DNA of 64,000 nt. Origin: Lachnospiraceae bacterium C6A11. Lineage in GTDB: Bacteria; Bacillota; Clostridia; Lachnospirales; Lachnospiraceae. A program made the translations under genes and the position numbers. The notes under the pieces were generated by a model. The model was not told the origin of the DNA and ran no database searches. It saw only the letters and a list, made by a program, of their open reading frames with translations. The DNA lies in contig JNKY01000010.1 of the NCBI GenBank assembly GCA_000702245.1, positions 248,001 to 312,000 on the forward strand. The letters are read 5' to 3'. Positions 16,568 through 25,216 of this stretch are shown here, in pieces. The number at the start of each line of letters is the position of its first letter. The first letter of the stretch is position 1.

Positions 16568-18799
16568 TTGAACGAGAAATTAAACAACTGGATAAACTGG
16601 GTGCTTTACGACGAGCTTATCGACGGCAAGATCAACGCACCAAAGCATCTTCTGGGTAATCATGATTATGGCAACGGACAGGTTATTACCTGCTTCAGAC
16701 CGCATTCAGCTGCAGTTTCTATTAAATCACCAAGCGGTAAGACCTCTTATCCTCTGGAGAAGGTGAGTGAGGAAGGCTTCTACGGAATATATTTTCCAAC
16801 CAAGAAATTCAAGGGAAACAAATACCGTCTTGTGACGGAGTATTATGACGGAACGACTGTCACGACTGCAGACTGCTACAGCTTCGACGGCCAGTTCACT
16901 GATTATGATGCATATCTTTTTGCCGAAGGCAAGAATTACGATATTTACGATAAGATGGGCGCACATCCGATGACGATCGACGGCGTTAAGGGTACCTACT
17001 TTGCAGTTTGGGCTCCTGATGCCAGACGTGTTTCGGTTGTCGGCGACTTTAATATGTGGGATGGCGCGCTGAATCCGATGCAGATCCACAGCGCTTCGGG
17101 CGTTTATGAGCTCTTCATCCCTGATGTTATGCCGGGCGCCATCTACAAATACCAGATACTGACAAGATACGGCGATATCCTGTACAAGGCCGATCCATAC
17201 GGCAACTACGATCAGGTTCGTCCGGACAATGCAAATATAGTTGCAGACATCAGCTCCTTCAAGTGGACTGATGAAAAGTGGATGGCTGACCGCGCAAAGA
17301 TCGACAGAGTTGCCCGCACCAAGAGGCCTATGTCCATCTACGAGTGCCACCTCGGTTCTTGGAAGAAGAAGGTTGAGGATTCTGATTTCGGTTTCTTCAA
17401 TTACAGAGAGCTTGCCAAGATGCTGGGCGATTACCTCACAGAAATGGGCTACACACATCTGGAGCTTATCGGTATAGCAGAGTATCCGTTTGATGGTTCC
17501 TGGGGCTATCAGGTAACAAATTATTACGCACCGACCTCAAGATACGGCGAGCCGGCCGACTTCATGTATTTTGTGGATTATATGCACAGCAAGGGAATAA
17601 GCGTTATCCTTGACTGGGTACCGGCACATTTCCCACGAGACGCACATGGCCTCGGACGCTTCGACGGTATGCCTCTCTACGAGAATGCCGATCCGAGAAA
17701 GGGTGAGCATCCTGACTGGGGTACATATATCTTCGACTACGGCCGCAACGAGGTTGCAAACTTCCTCACATCGAACGCACTTTTCTGGGTTGAGAAATAC
17801 CACATCGACGGTCTACGCGTGGACGCTGTTGCATCTATGCTTTATCTTGACTATGGTAAGCAGGACGGCCAGTGGGTAGCAAATAAGAATGGCGGCAAGG
17901 AGAATCTTGAGGCAATCGAGCTTCTCCAGAATATAAATACACTTGTTGAGCAGAGGAATCCTGGCGCATACCTTATCGCTGAGGAATCAACAGCATGGCC
18001 GGGAGTTACCGCGCCTGCCTCTATGCAGGGACTTGGCTTCCTCTTCAAGTGGAACATGGGCTGGATGAATGACTTCCTTGAGTACATGAAGCTTGATCCG
18101 TACTTCAAGAAGTTCAACCATAACAGACTTACATTCTCGCTTTCATATGCTTACGCAGAGAATTACATCCTCGTTATTTCCCATGATGAGGTAGTTCATC
18201 TGAAATGCTCTATGCTCGGAAAGATGCCGGGCCTTGAGTTTGATAAGTTTGCGAACCTCCGTACAGCCTACGGATTCATGCTTGGACATCCGGGCAAGAA
18301 GCTCCTCTTCATGGGTCAGGAGTTCGCTCAGCAGCGTGAGTGGAGCGAGGCGAGAAGCCTTGACTGGTGGCTTTTGGACAATCCTCTTCACAAGGGTGTT
18401 CAGGAGTATGTTAAGGAGCTTAACCATCTTTATACAAAATACGACGCATTTTATTATAATGACAATGAGGTTATGGGCTTTGAGTGGATCAAGGTTGATG
18501 ATGCCGATTCCGGAATCGTAACCTTTGTCAGAAGAGGTAAGAGTTCGAAGAACCAGATCATGGTCATCTGCAACTTCGTACCTGTTGAGAGAAAGGATTA
18601 CCGCGTTGGTGTTCCTTGCCTCACCGATTATACCGAAATCCTTAACTCAGATGATGAGAAGTTCGGAGGACTTGGTAGGACAAATAAGGGAAGGAAACTC
18701 ACTGCCGAGAACGCACCTTGCGACAGATCGGATAAGAGCCTCGTGCTGGACATCCCACCACTGTCGACCATAATACTTAAGTACGATTATAAGAGTTAA
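16568..18799 (+). CDS. glgB: 1,4-alpha-glucan branching enzyme
   Basis: Glycogen branching enzyme (GH13), which cuts alpha-1,4-glucan and rejoins it as alpha-1,6 branches. The order is an N-terminal CBM48-like region (YFAVWAPDARRVSVVGDFNMWDG), then the TIM barrel with DWVPAHFPRDAHGL, nucleophile region GLRVDAVASMLYLDY (Asp), acid EESTAWPGV (Glu) and VISHDEVVH (stabilising Asp), then the C-terminal all-beta domain. All catalytic residues are present and 743 residues is normal for the family. Translation starts at a TTG 7 bases after GGGGAGG. No other glycogen gene is adjacent, so it is monocistronic, with a strong terminator after it. Confidence 0.95.
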   Translation: MNEKLNNWINWVLYDELIDGKINAPKHLLGNHDYGNGQVITCFRPHSAAVSIKSPSGKTSYPLEKVSEEGFYGIYFPTKKFKGNKYRLVTEYYDGTTVTTADCYSFDGQFTDYDAYLFAEGKNYDIYDKMGAHPMTIDGVKGTYFAVWAPDARRVSVVGDFNMWDGALNPMQIHSASGVYELFIPDVMPGAIYKYQILTRYGDILYKADPYGNYDQVRPDNANIVADISSFKWTDEKWMADRAKIDRVARTKRPMSIYECHLGSWKKKVEDSDFGFFNYRELAKMLGDYLTEMGYTHLELIGIAEYPFDGSWGYQVTNYYAPTSRYGEPADFMYFVDYMHSKGISVILDWVPAHFPRDAHGLGRFDGMPLYENADPRKGEHPDWGTYIFDYGRNEVANFLTSNALFWVEKYHIDGLRVDAVASMLYLDYGKQDGQWVANKNGGKENLEAIELLQNINTLVEQRNPGAYLIAEESTAWPGVTAPASMQGLGFLFKWNMGWMNDFLEYMKLDPYFKKFNHNRLTFSLSYAYAENYILVISHDEVVHLKCSMLGKMPGLEFDKFANLRTAYGFMLGHPGKKLLFMGQEFAQQREWSEARSLDWWLLDNPLHKGVQEYVKELNHLYTKYDAFYYNDNEVMGFEWIKVDDADSGIVTFVRRGKSSKNQIMVICNFVPVERKDYRVGVPCLTDYTEILNSDDEKFGGLGRTNKGRKLTAENAPCDRSDKSLVLDIPPLSTIILKYDYKS

Positions 18800-18818
18800 T
18801 ACTTATAGTAATAATACA

Positions 18819-18871
18819 GCATGAGCACACATATCCCGCAATACTTCGAGATATGTGCGCTCATGCTTTTT
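18819..18871 (+). terminator. Terminator after glgB
   Basis: Stem of 17 positions (18819-18835 with 18850-18866) with one A-C mismatch, a 14-base loop, then TTTTT. Confidence 0.85.
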
Positions 18872-18895
18872 AAATCACGATAAACATTAATTAAG

Positions 18896-18923
18896 TTGCA
18901 AAATCGGTGAATTGTAGTATTAT
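18896..18923 (+). promoter_or_regulatory. Promoter of lon
   Basis: TTGCAA (18896-18901), 16 bases, TATTAT (18918-18923); TATAAT at 18923-18928 is an alternative -10. Both abut the CIRCE element. Confidence 0.6.
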
Positions 18924-18927
18924 ATAA

Positions 18928-18954
18928 TTAGCACTCTACACATTAGAGTGCTAA
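18928..18954 (+). promoter_or_regulatory. CIRCE operator (HrcA site) upstream of lon
   Basis: Perfect CIRCE: TTAGCACTC, 9 bases, GAGTGCTAA. It overlaps or directly follows the -10 and ends 24 bases before the lon ATG, so HrcA binding would block transcription start. HrcA/CIRCE usually controls dnaK and groESL operons. Confidence 0.95.
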
Positions 18955-18978
18955 TGCTGAATGTAAGGAGCTGATAAT

Positions 18979-21252
18979 ATGACAATAGTACCAATATATG
19001 ACACACTTCTGCTTCCTGATGTAACATTTTATTTCAAGAAGGACGTAATCGACGGCTGGAATGTAAAGCTCGCAGTAGGCGATGAGATAGTATTTGCCAT
19101 GCTCGAGGATGATATCAGTCTCAGCGAGATGACTCCGGATAACTTCTATCCGGTGGGTATCGCCGCAAAGGTTGAAAATATAGATAATGAAGGAAATATC
19201 CGTATCCGTACCATGGACAGGGTTGACCTTGAAAATATCACGGTTAAGAAGAGTAAAGTGAGCGCCGATATCAGCGTGCGCCCTGAGATAGAAGATATTT
19301 CACTTGATGAGAGAAGAGAGATCTTCGAAACGATCAAGGCTGATTATCTGAGGTTTGTTCAGAATTTCCAGTGGGGACTCTGGGCGAGAGGCTTCATCCT
19401 CCAGTGGAAGAATGTGAACGAGCTTGCCTGCGCCATGGCAGGGTATTTCAGCGTAACCTGGGAGGAAAAATACGCCATAATCGGCGTGGATTCTCTGAAG
19501 GAGCGTTACCTTCTGATAGAGAAGATGGCTTATGAGTTTATCGAAATGGCCAAGGTTCAGAGCGGTGCTGAGGAGACTCAGAAGGAGGAGCACGAGAAGC
19601 TCTATCGCGAGAACGCGCTGAAGAAGCAGATCGATATCCTTCAGAAGGAGCTTGATGAGATGCATCCGGAGAATGTGTCGGATCTTGCAAAGTTCCGCAA
19701 GGCAATCGACGAGTCCGGAATGAACGATGTTGCGCGTAAGGAGGCTGACAAGGTTCTCAATCGTATGAAGCAGGAGGGTCAGGACGGCCACGAATACGGT
19801 ATGCTTTACGATTATCTTGATTTTGTGACTGCGCTTGATTGGAAGACTGCCGAGCCGGGTGAGATAGACCTTGTGAAGGCTGAGCAGATACTTGACGCAG
19901 ATCATTACGGTCTGAAGAAGGTTAAGGAGAGGATCATACAGCAGATGGCTGTCATGGCTCTAAATAAGAAACAGTCCGGTTCCATCATACTTTTCGTAGG
20001 TGCACCGGGTACAGGTAAGACCAGTCTCGGCCAGAGCATCGCCAAGGCACTTGGCAGAAAATATGTCAGGATCAGTCTCGGCGGCGTCAGAGATGAAGCA
20101 GAGATCAGAGGCCACAGACGTACCTACATCGGAGCTATGCCGGGCAGAATTATGGAGGGCATGAAGCGTGCCGGCACCTCGAATCCGGTCATGGTCCTCG
20201 ATGAGGTTGATAAGCTGGTGAGAGATTTTGGCGGTGACCCTGCATCGGCACTTCTTGAGGTGCTGGATCCGGAGCAGAACAACTCATTCACCGACCATTA
20301 TATGAATGTGCCGTATGACCTTTCAAATGTACTCTTCGTATGTACTGCGAATTCGATAGATACAATACCTGAGCCGCTCCTCAACAGGATGGAGCTTATA
20401 AGCTTCAACGGATACACGGCTATAGAAAAATACAACATCGCGCGCAAGCATCTGATCCCTAAGGCCATGAAGCAGATGGGCATCAAGTCGAAGAATCTCA
20501 GGATCACCGATGCTGCGGTTAAAAAGATAATAGAGGATTACACAGCTGAGGCCGGCGTAAGAGGCCTGAAGAAGCAGATTGACAACCTCTGCAGATATGC
20601 GGCTGTTAAGCTTGTTAAGGGCGAGGAGACCAGCATCTCCGTAACTCCAAAGAGGCTTCATGAGTTCCTCGGACGTAAGGTTCTGAGCCACGATGTGATT
20701 GATAAACATGCGGTTCCGGGCATCGTTACAGGACTTGCATGGACCATGGCGGGCGGTGAAATACTCTTCATCGAGACCAAGAAGGTTAAGGGAAGCGGCA
20801 AGATCACGATAACCGGCCAGCTTGGTGACGTTATGAAGGAATCGGTTGAGATTGCGATCAGCCTGGTCAAGGGCATGTACCCTGAAGAAACGGCAGACCT
20901 TGCTGACCACGACCTCCACATCCATGTTCCGGAGGGAGCTGTTCCGAAGGATGGTCCTTCAGCCGGAATCACGATAGTGACTGCACTGACATCACTCTTC
21001 ACAGGTAAGAAGGTTGATCCGAGATTTGCAATGACCGGTGAGGTTTCACTCCGTGGTTATGTTATGCCGATCGGCGGTCTTCCTGAGAAGCTGATGGCTG
21101 CTGTGAGAGCAGGCGTTAAGACTGTATTTATCCCTGAGAAGAATGTTCAGGATCTTGAGGACGTAGCCGAGGAGGTTAAGGCAGAGCTCAACATCGTTCC
21201 TGTGAAGAAGATCAAGGACGTTCTGACAGCTGTAGGACTGATCGAGTCTTAA
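18979..21252 (+). CDS. lon: ATP-dependent Lon protease
   Basis: 757-residue Lon (family S16), a cytoplasmic ATP-driven protease for damaged and regulatory proteins. It has an N-terminal substrate-binding domain, a coiled-coil middle, AAA+ Walker A GAPGTGKTS, Walker B VMVLDEVDK, and a protease domain with catalytic Ser in PKDGPSAGI and Lys in GGLPEKLMAAVRAG. All key residues are intact. GTAAGGAG lies ahead of the ATG. The CIRCE element at its promoter places it in the heat-shock regulon. Confidence 0.96.
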   Translation: MTIVPIYDTLLLPDVTFYFKKDVIDGWNVKLAVGDEIVFAMLEDDISLSEMTPDNFYPVGIAAKVENIDNEGNIRIRTMDRVDLENITVKKSKVSADISVRPEIEDISLDERREIFETIKADYLRFVQNFQWGLWARGFILQWKNVNELACAMAGYFSVTWEEKYAIIGVDSLKERYLLIEKMAYEFIEMAKVQSGAEETQKEEHEKLYRENALKKQIDILQKELDEMHPENVSDLAKFRKAIDESGMNDVARKEADKVLNRMKQEGQDGHEYGMLYDYLDFVTALDWKTAEPGEIDLVKAEQILDADHYGLKKVKERIIQQMAVMALNKKQSGSIILFVGAPGTGKTSLGQSIAKALGRKYVRISLGGVRDEAEIRGHRRTYIGAMPGRIMEGMKRAGTSNPVMVLDEVDKLVRDFGGDPASALLEVLDPEQNNSFTDHYMNVPYDLSNVLFVCTANSIDTIPEPLLNRMELISFNGYTAIEKYNIARKHLIPKAMKQMGIKSKNLRITDAAVKKIIEDYTAEAGVRGLKKQIDNLCRYAAVKLVKGEETSISVTPKRLHEFLGRKVLSHDVIDKHAVPGIVTGLAWTMAGGEILFIETKKVKGSGKITITGQLGDVMKESVEIAISLVKGMYPEETADLADHDLHIHVPEGAVPKDGPSAGITIVTALTSLFTGKKVDPRFAMTGEVSLRGYVMPIGGLPEKLMAAVRAGVKTVFIPEKNVQDLEDVAEEVKAELNIVPVKKIKDVLTAVGLIES

Positions 21253-21332
21253 CACATGAGATGAACGGAAGGTCAGAGGCGATAATTAAGTACGATTTTT
21301 AGTACCGCAACGTGATTTGACGTGCTAAATAA

Positions 21333-21361
21333 TTGAATAAATAGTAATAAACGTCTATAAT
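21333..21361 (+). promoter_or_regulatory. Promoter of addB
   Basis: TTGAAT (21333-21338), 17 bases, TATAAT (21356-21361). The -10 is inside one arm of a 16-bp inverted repeat whose partner is 67 bases downstream. Confidence 0.78.
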
Positions 21362-21443
21362 AATATTTGTCACAAAGGGCTTATAAAACAGTGATGAATA
21401 GACATGGAATCGTCGGTTTCATGTATGTTATAGACGTTTATTA
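21345..21443. repeat. Long-spaced perfect inverted repeat at the addB promoter
   Basis: TAATAAACGTCTATAA (21345-21360) and its exact reverse complement (21428-21443), separated by 67 bases. The left arm covers the -10 and the right arm ends just before the addB start region. A regulator binding both arms is one explanation. Confidence 0.7.
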
Positions 21444-21465
21444 TTTTTGGAAAATGGGGTTAAGA

Positions 21466-24400
21466 ATGTCAGCAAAGGTTGATTTTATAATAGGGGGTTC
21501 CGGATCGGGCAAGTCCACATATCTTAAGGAGAGGATAGCGGACGAGGCGGTAAAGAACCCGGAAAAAAAATACATAATGATAGTGCCGGAGCAGGCGGCA
21601 AGTATGACAGAAAGAGACATGGTGAAGATCATGTCTCTTCGCCATGGAAAATACGGTTTTATGAATATTGATATCATCGGTATCAGCCGCCTGACTTACA
21701 AAATACTTGATGAGGAGAGGGAGCATATGGGCTCTCTTATGTCCGATGCCGGGAAGAGTATGCTGATACGTCTGGTTGCCGGCAGGACGGACCTTAAGGT
21801 TTACAAGAAGAGCATAGATAAGGAGGGCTTTATCGCTGAGACAAAGTCGCTTCTTTCTGAGTTGTTCCAGTATGATATCACGCTGGATGATATAGAGAAG
21901 GTCATGGCTGAGCTTGATAAGACGGGAGAGAATCTCGTTCTGTCCGAGAAGCTTCATGATATGGCTGCAATCTATAAGGGGTTTGAGGAACGTATAGATA
22001 AGGAGAAGGGAACGGCGCTTCCGTCAGAAAGGATGGTTGCCTATCTTCTCAGCAAGCTGGAGGGAAAGGGCTGCAATACACTTGATAATGCGGTGATCGC
22101 TTTTGATGGCTTCACAGGCTATACGCCTTCGCAGTACAGCCTGATCGAAGAGCTGATGAAGAGAGCCGAGAGGCTGAGCTTCGCCATCACCATGGATGCC
22201 GGGATCATAAAAAGCGGCAGAGAAGTTAGGGATTATGAGCTTTTCTATCTCAGTTATCAGACATATATCAAGCTTTGCACACTGACAGAGAAGGTCAGCG
22301 GTTCGAGGTTTGTCAAAAAAATATTTGAGATTTCGGGCAGTGATAAGAATGTTACCCTTGACGATTCGGCTAACATAATACTGCTTAATAATAATATGAG
22401 ACATGGCAGGGACGGAATGCTTTATGCTCTCGAGAAGAAACTTTTCCGCGTACCTGTGAAACCGTATGAAGGATATTATTATACAAAGAGTGTAGACGGT
22501 AATCCAACATCCAGTGGATGTGATGGCGGTAAATCAACGGCCGGCGTTGGACATGATGGCGGCGCAGATGAGAACGTTGCAGGTAAGAATTATATCCGTC
22601 TCTGGGAGTGCCATGATCCGGAGGAGCAGCTTTCGTGCATAGCTCAGGAGATAAAGAGAAAGGTTAAGGAAGATGGTCTGCGTTATAGAGATATTGCAGT
22701 CCTTGCGCCAAACCTTACAGAGATGTCGGGAAGCTTTGACAAAGTATTTGAAATGTACGATATCCCGTTCTTCCCGGATTATACAAGAGAGCTCAGTAAG
22801 AGTCCTTTCACCGAAGCTATCCTGTCGATGCTTAATTGTGAGGAGAAGAATTATGATTACGATTCGATGTTCTCGCTTCTGAAGACCGGCGTCATCGAAG
22901 GACTGGATCAGTCTGAAATATCGATCCTTGAGAACCATGCACTCAGCAGAAATGTTAAGGGCTTCGCCAGATGGAACCGAAGCTTCTCCTACGTGCGCGA
23001 TAATGTTGATAAATACGAGGCTGAGGAAGCTGCGAGAAAGAAGGCTATGCAGTGCATCTCCGAGGTTCACGGAATGATATACGGCAGGAACAAAACGGTC
23101 CGTGACCACGTGGATGCCATAAGGTTCTTCATGACAGAGAATCAGTTTGAAATATTAATTGAGGAGGCTGTAAAGCGCTTCGAGGAAGATAAAGACTATG
23201 TTCTTGCCGGAGCTTACAGGTCTCTCTACAGAAAGATAAATGAATTCTTGGACAAGATGGTCGATATGCTGGGTGAGGAAAAGGTCAGCATAAGGGAGTT
23301 CGCGGAAATATTTAAAACAGGAATAAACGAGATAAAGGTCGGAACGATTCCGGCTGTACTTGACAGTGTGACGGTCGGCGATATCGAGAGGACCAGAGTG
23401 GCTGATGTCAAGGTGATCTTCCTGATAAATGCAAACGACGGCATTATCCCGAAGCCGGGCAAGGCTGCGAAGATACTTTCGGACAGAGATAAGGGAAGTA
23501 TCGAGGAGCTTTTTGCAAGACTCGGTATCAGTAAGGAGCTTGCACCGGATGAAAAGAAGAGTCTGTATATAGAGCAGTTTTACTTGTATTTGTGCATGGC
23601 TAAGCCGTCACGGGAGCTGATAATCAGTAAATGCAGGACCAGTATGTCGGGAGAGGAGCTTGAGGGTTCGTATATTCTTTCAAGGCTGCTCAGTATATTC
23701 CCGAATCTTAAGTTTGAGAAGAGAAAACCGGAGCGCTTCAGGGGAACCGCCAAGACGGATGTGTATTTCTTCTCGGAGATGGTGAGAAATGCTATTTTCG
23801 AGAACGGCGAAGCTATGCCTTCCGAAGAGGAGAAGGCAGTTCTCTATGCTCTGTTCAGAGATAAAAAGCCGGTGATCGATAAGGCCGCAGGCTACAGGAA
23901 GGATGATTCGTCACTTACATCTGAAGCAGTCGAGGCAGCGAAAAACAGACTCATGGTTCAGTCGGTTTCAAAGCTTGAAAACTATGCCGAGTGCGAATAC
24001 CGCTTCTTCCTTAATTACATGCTTAGGCTTCGTGATAGGGAAGGCTCTTCAATCGATTCACTTGCATTCGGAAATATCATCCACGGAGCACTTGAGAGAC
24101 TCTTCCGTGATATGGACAAAAAGCTTCCGCCGGAAACCTACAAGAACTGGGTTAAGACAAGTGATGAGGAGCTCTCACATAAAATGCGAGGAGCGATAGA
24201 AGCACAACTCAGATATGAATCGGATGATTATCTAAGTCCGGACGGAGCCTTTATCGCCGAAGGAAAAGACAGATTCGTCATGGATACCTTGTTTGAGCTG
24301 GGCGAGAGGACTATTAAGACACTTGCTTTCCATATCAGGGGTGGTGATATGTCGCCAAAGTATTATGAAGATAAGTTTGATGTCCGCGATAAACTGACCA

Positions 24401-25212
24401 GCTCGAGTGTTGAGATTGAGGGTCAGATGGGCCGACTCAAGCTGACAGGTAAGATAGACCGCGCGGATATATTTGAGAATGGGGACGATATTTACCTCAG
24501 GATAATCGATTACAAAACAGGAAATAATGATTTCTCTTATGGAAGCCTGCGTGACGGTAGGCAGCTCCAGCTTCCGCTGTATCTTTCAGTCATGATAGAA
24601 AAGGTGAAGAATTATTATAAAATGGCCGGGCGTGATGTGAATGTGATTCCGGTCGGAATGTATTACTATCCGGTGAAGGATCCGTACATTACCAGGTCGG
24701 ATGAGGACTTTTCTGAAGAGGAGCTTGAGAAAAAGATACGTATGGAGCTGAGGCTGAAGGGCATCACGTCTGAGGAGGCGCAGCTGCAGGAGATGCAGGA
24801 AAACAGCCTGGCAGATCCGGACAGAGAGAAGAATGCGTCGGCGGAGATAATACCGCTTGACTATTACAGCAGGGCAACGAAGGATAAGGCTGCCGGAGAT
24901 CTGAAGGGCACCCATGTTGCGCTCAGCCGGGATGAGTTTGATTATGTGACGGGTTATGCACGCCTTAAGGCCAAGGAGCTGACGGATGAGATGTTCAGAG
25001 GGGAAATATTGAAGAACCCGGCGAAGACTTCAAGCTATTCGGCCTGCGATTACTGCGCATTTAAGGATGCCTGCCGCTTTGATCCAGTGAACAGAGATAA
25101 TAAGGTTAAGAAGATAATTCAGGATAAAGATGAGGATGCCTATCAAATGATAAAAACAAGAGGCGCGGCATATCTGGGGATAAAGCTGGATGATCAAGGA
25201 GGAACACTGTAA
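21466..25212 (+). CDS. addB: AddB subunit of the AddAB helicase-nuclease
   Basis: AddB (about 1248 residues) pairs with AddA to process double-strand breaks for recombination. The N terminus has a P-loop GGSGSGKST. The C terminus has a RecB-like nuclease motif (IIDYKTG) and the iron-sulfur cysteines: one in ENYAECEYRFFLNY and three in SACDYCAFKDACRF, so it needs an Fe-S cluster. The start is placed at 21466 (MSAKVDFIIGGSG) because the fold begins there; the open frame extends to 21367 and ATG 21454 is a second option. Its end overlaps or nearly abuts addA. Confidence 0.93.
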   Translation: MSAKVDFIIGGSGSGKSTYLKERIADEAVKNPEKKYIMIVPEQAASMTERDMVKIMSLRHGKYGFMNIDIIGISRLTYKILDEEREHMGSLMSDAGKSMLIRLVAGRTDLKVYKKSIDKEGFIAETKSLLSELFQYDITLDDIEKVMAELDKTGENLVLSEKLHDMAAIYKGFEERIDKEKGTALPSERMVAYLLSKLEGKGCNTLDNAVIAFDGFTGYTPSQYSLIEELMKRAERLSFAITMDAGIIKSGREVRDYELFYLSYQTYIKLCTLTEKVSGSRFVKKIFEISGSDKNVTLDDSANIILLNNNMRHGRDGMLYALEKKLFRVPVKPYEGYYYTKSVDGNPTSSGCDGGKSTAGVGHDGGADENVAGKNYIRLWECHDPEEQLSCIAQEIKRKVKEDGLRYRDIAVLAPNLTEMSGSFDKVFEMYDIPFFPDYTRELSKSPFTEAILSMLNCEEKNYDYDSMFSLLKTGVIEGLDQSEISILENHALSRNVKGFARWNRSFSYVRDNVDKYEAEEAARKKAMQCISEVHGMIYGRNKTVRDHVDAIRFFMTENQFEILIEEAVKRFEEDKDYVLAGAYRSLYRKINEFLDKMVDMLGEEKVSIREFAEIFKTGINEIKVGTIPAVLDSVTVGDIERTRVADVKVIFLINANDGIIPKPGKAAKILSDRDKGSIEELFARLGISKELAPDEKKSLYIEQFYLYLCMAKPSRELIISKCRTSMSGEELEGSYILSRLLSIFPNLKFEKRKPERFRGTAKTDVYFFSEMVRNAIFENGEAMPSEEEKAVLYALFRDKKPVIDKAAGYRKDDSSLTSEAVEAAKNRLMVQSVSKLENYAECEYRFFLNYMLRLRDREGSSIDSLAFGNIIHGALERLFRDMDKKLPPETYKNWVKTSDEELSHKMRGAIEAQLRYESDDYLSPDGAFIAEGKDRFVMDTLFELGERTIKTLAFHIRGGDMSPKYYEDKFDVRDKLTSSSVEIEGQMGRLKLTGKIDRADIFENGDDIYLRIIDYKTGNNDFSYGSLRDGRQLQLPLYLSVMIEKVKNYYKMAGRDVNVIPVGMYYYPVKDPYITRSDEDFSEEELEKKIRMELRLKGITSEEAQLQEMQENSLADPDREKNASAEIIPLDYYSRATKDKAAGDLKGTHVALSRDEFDYVTGYARLKAKELTDEMFRGEILKNPAKTSSYSACDYCAFKDACRFDPVNRDNKVKKIIQDKDEDAYQMIKTRGAAYLGIKLDDQGGTL

Positions 25213-25216
25213 AAAC

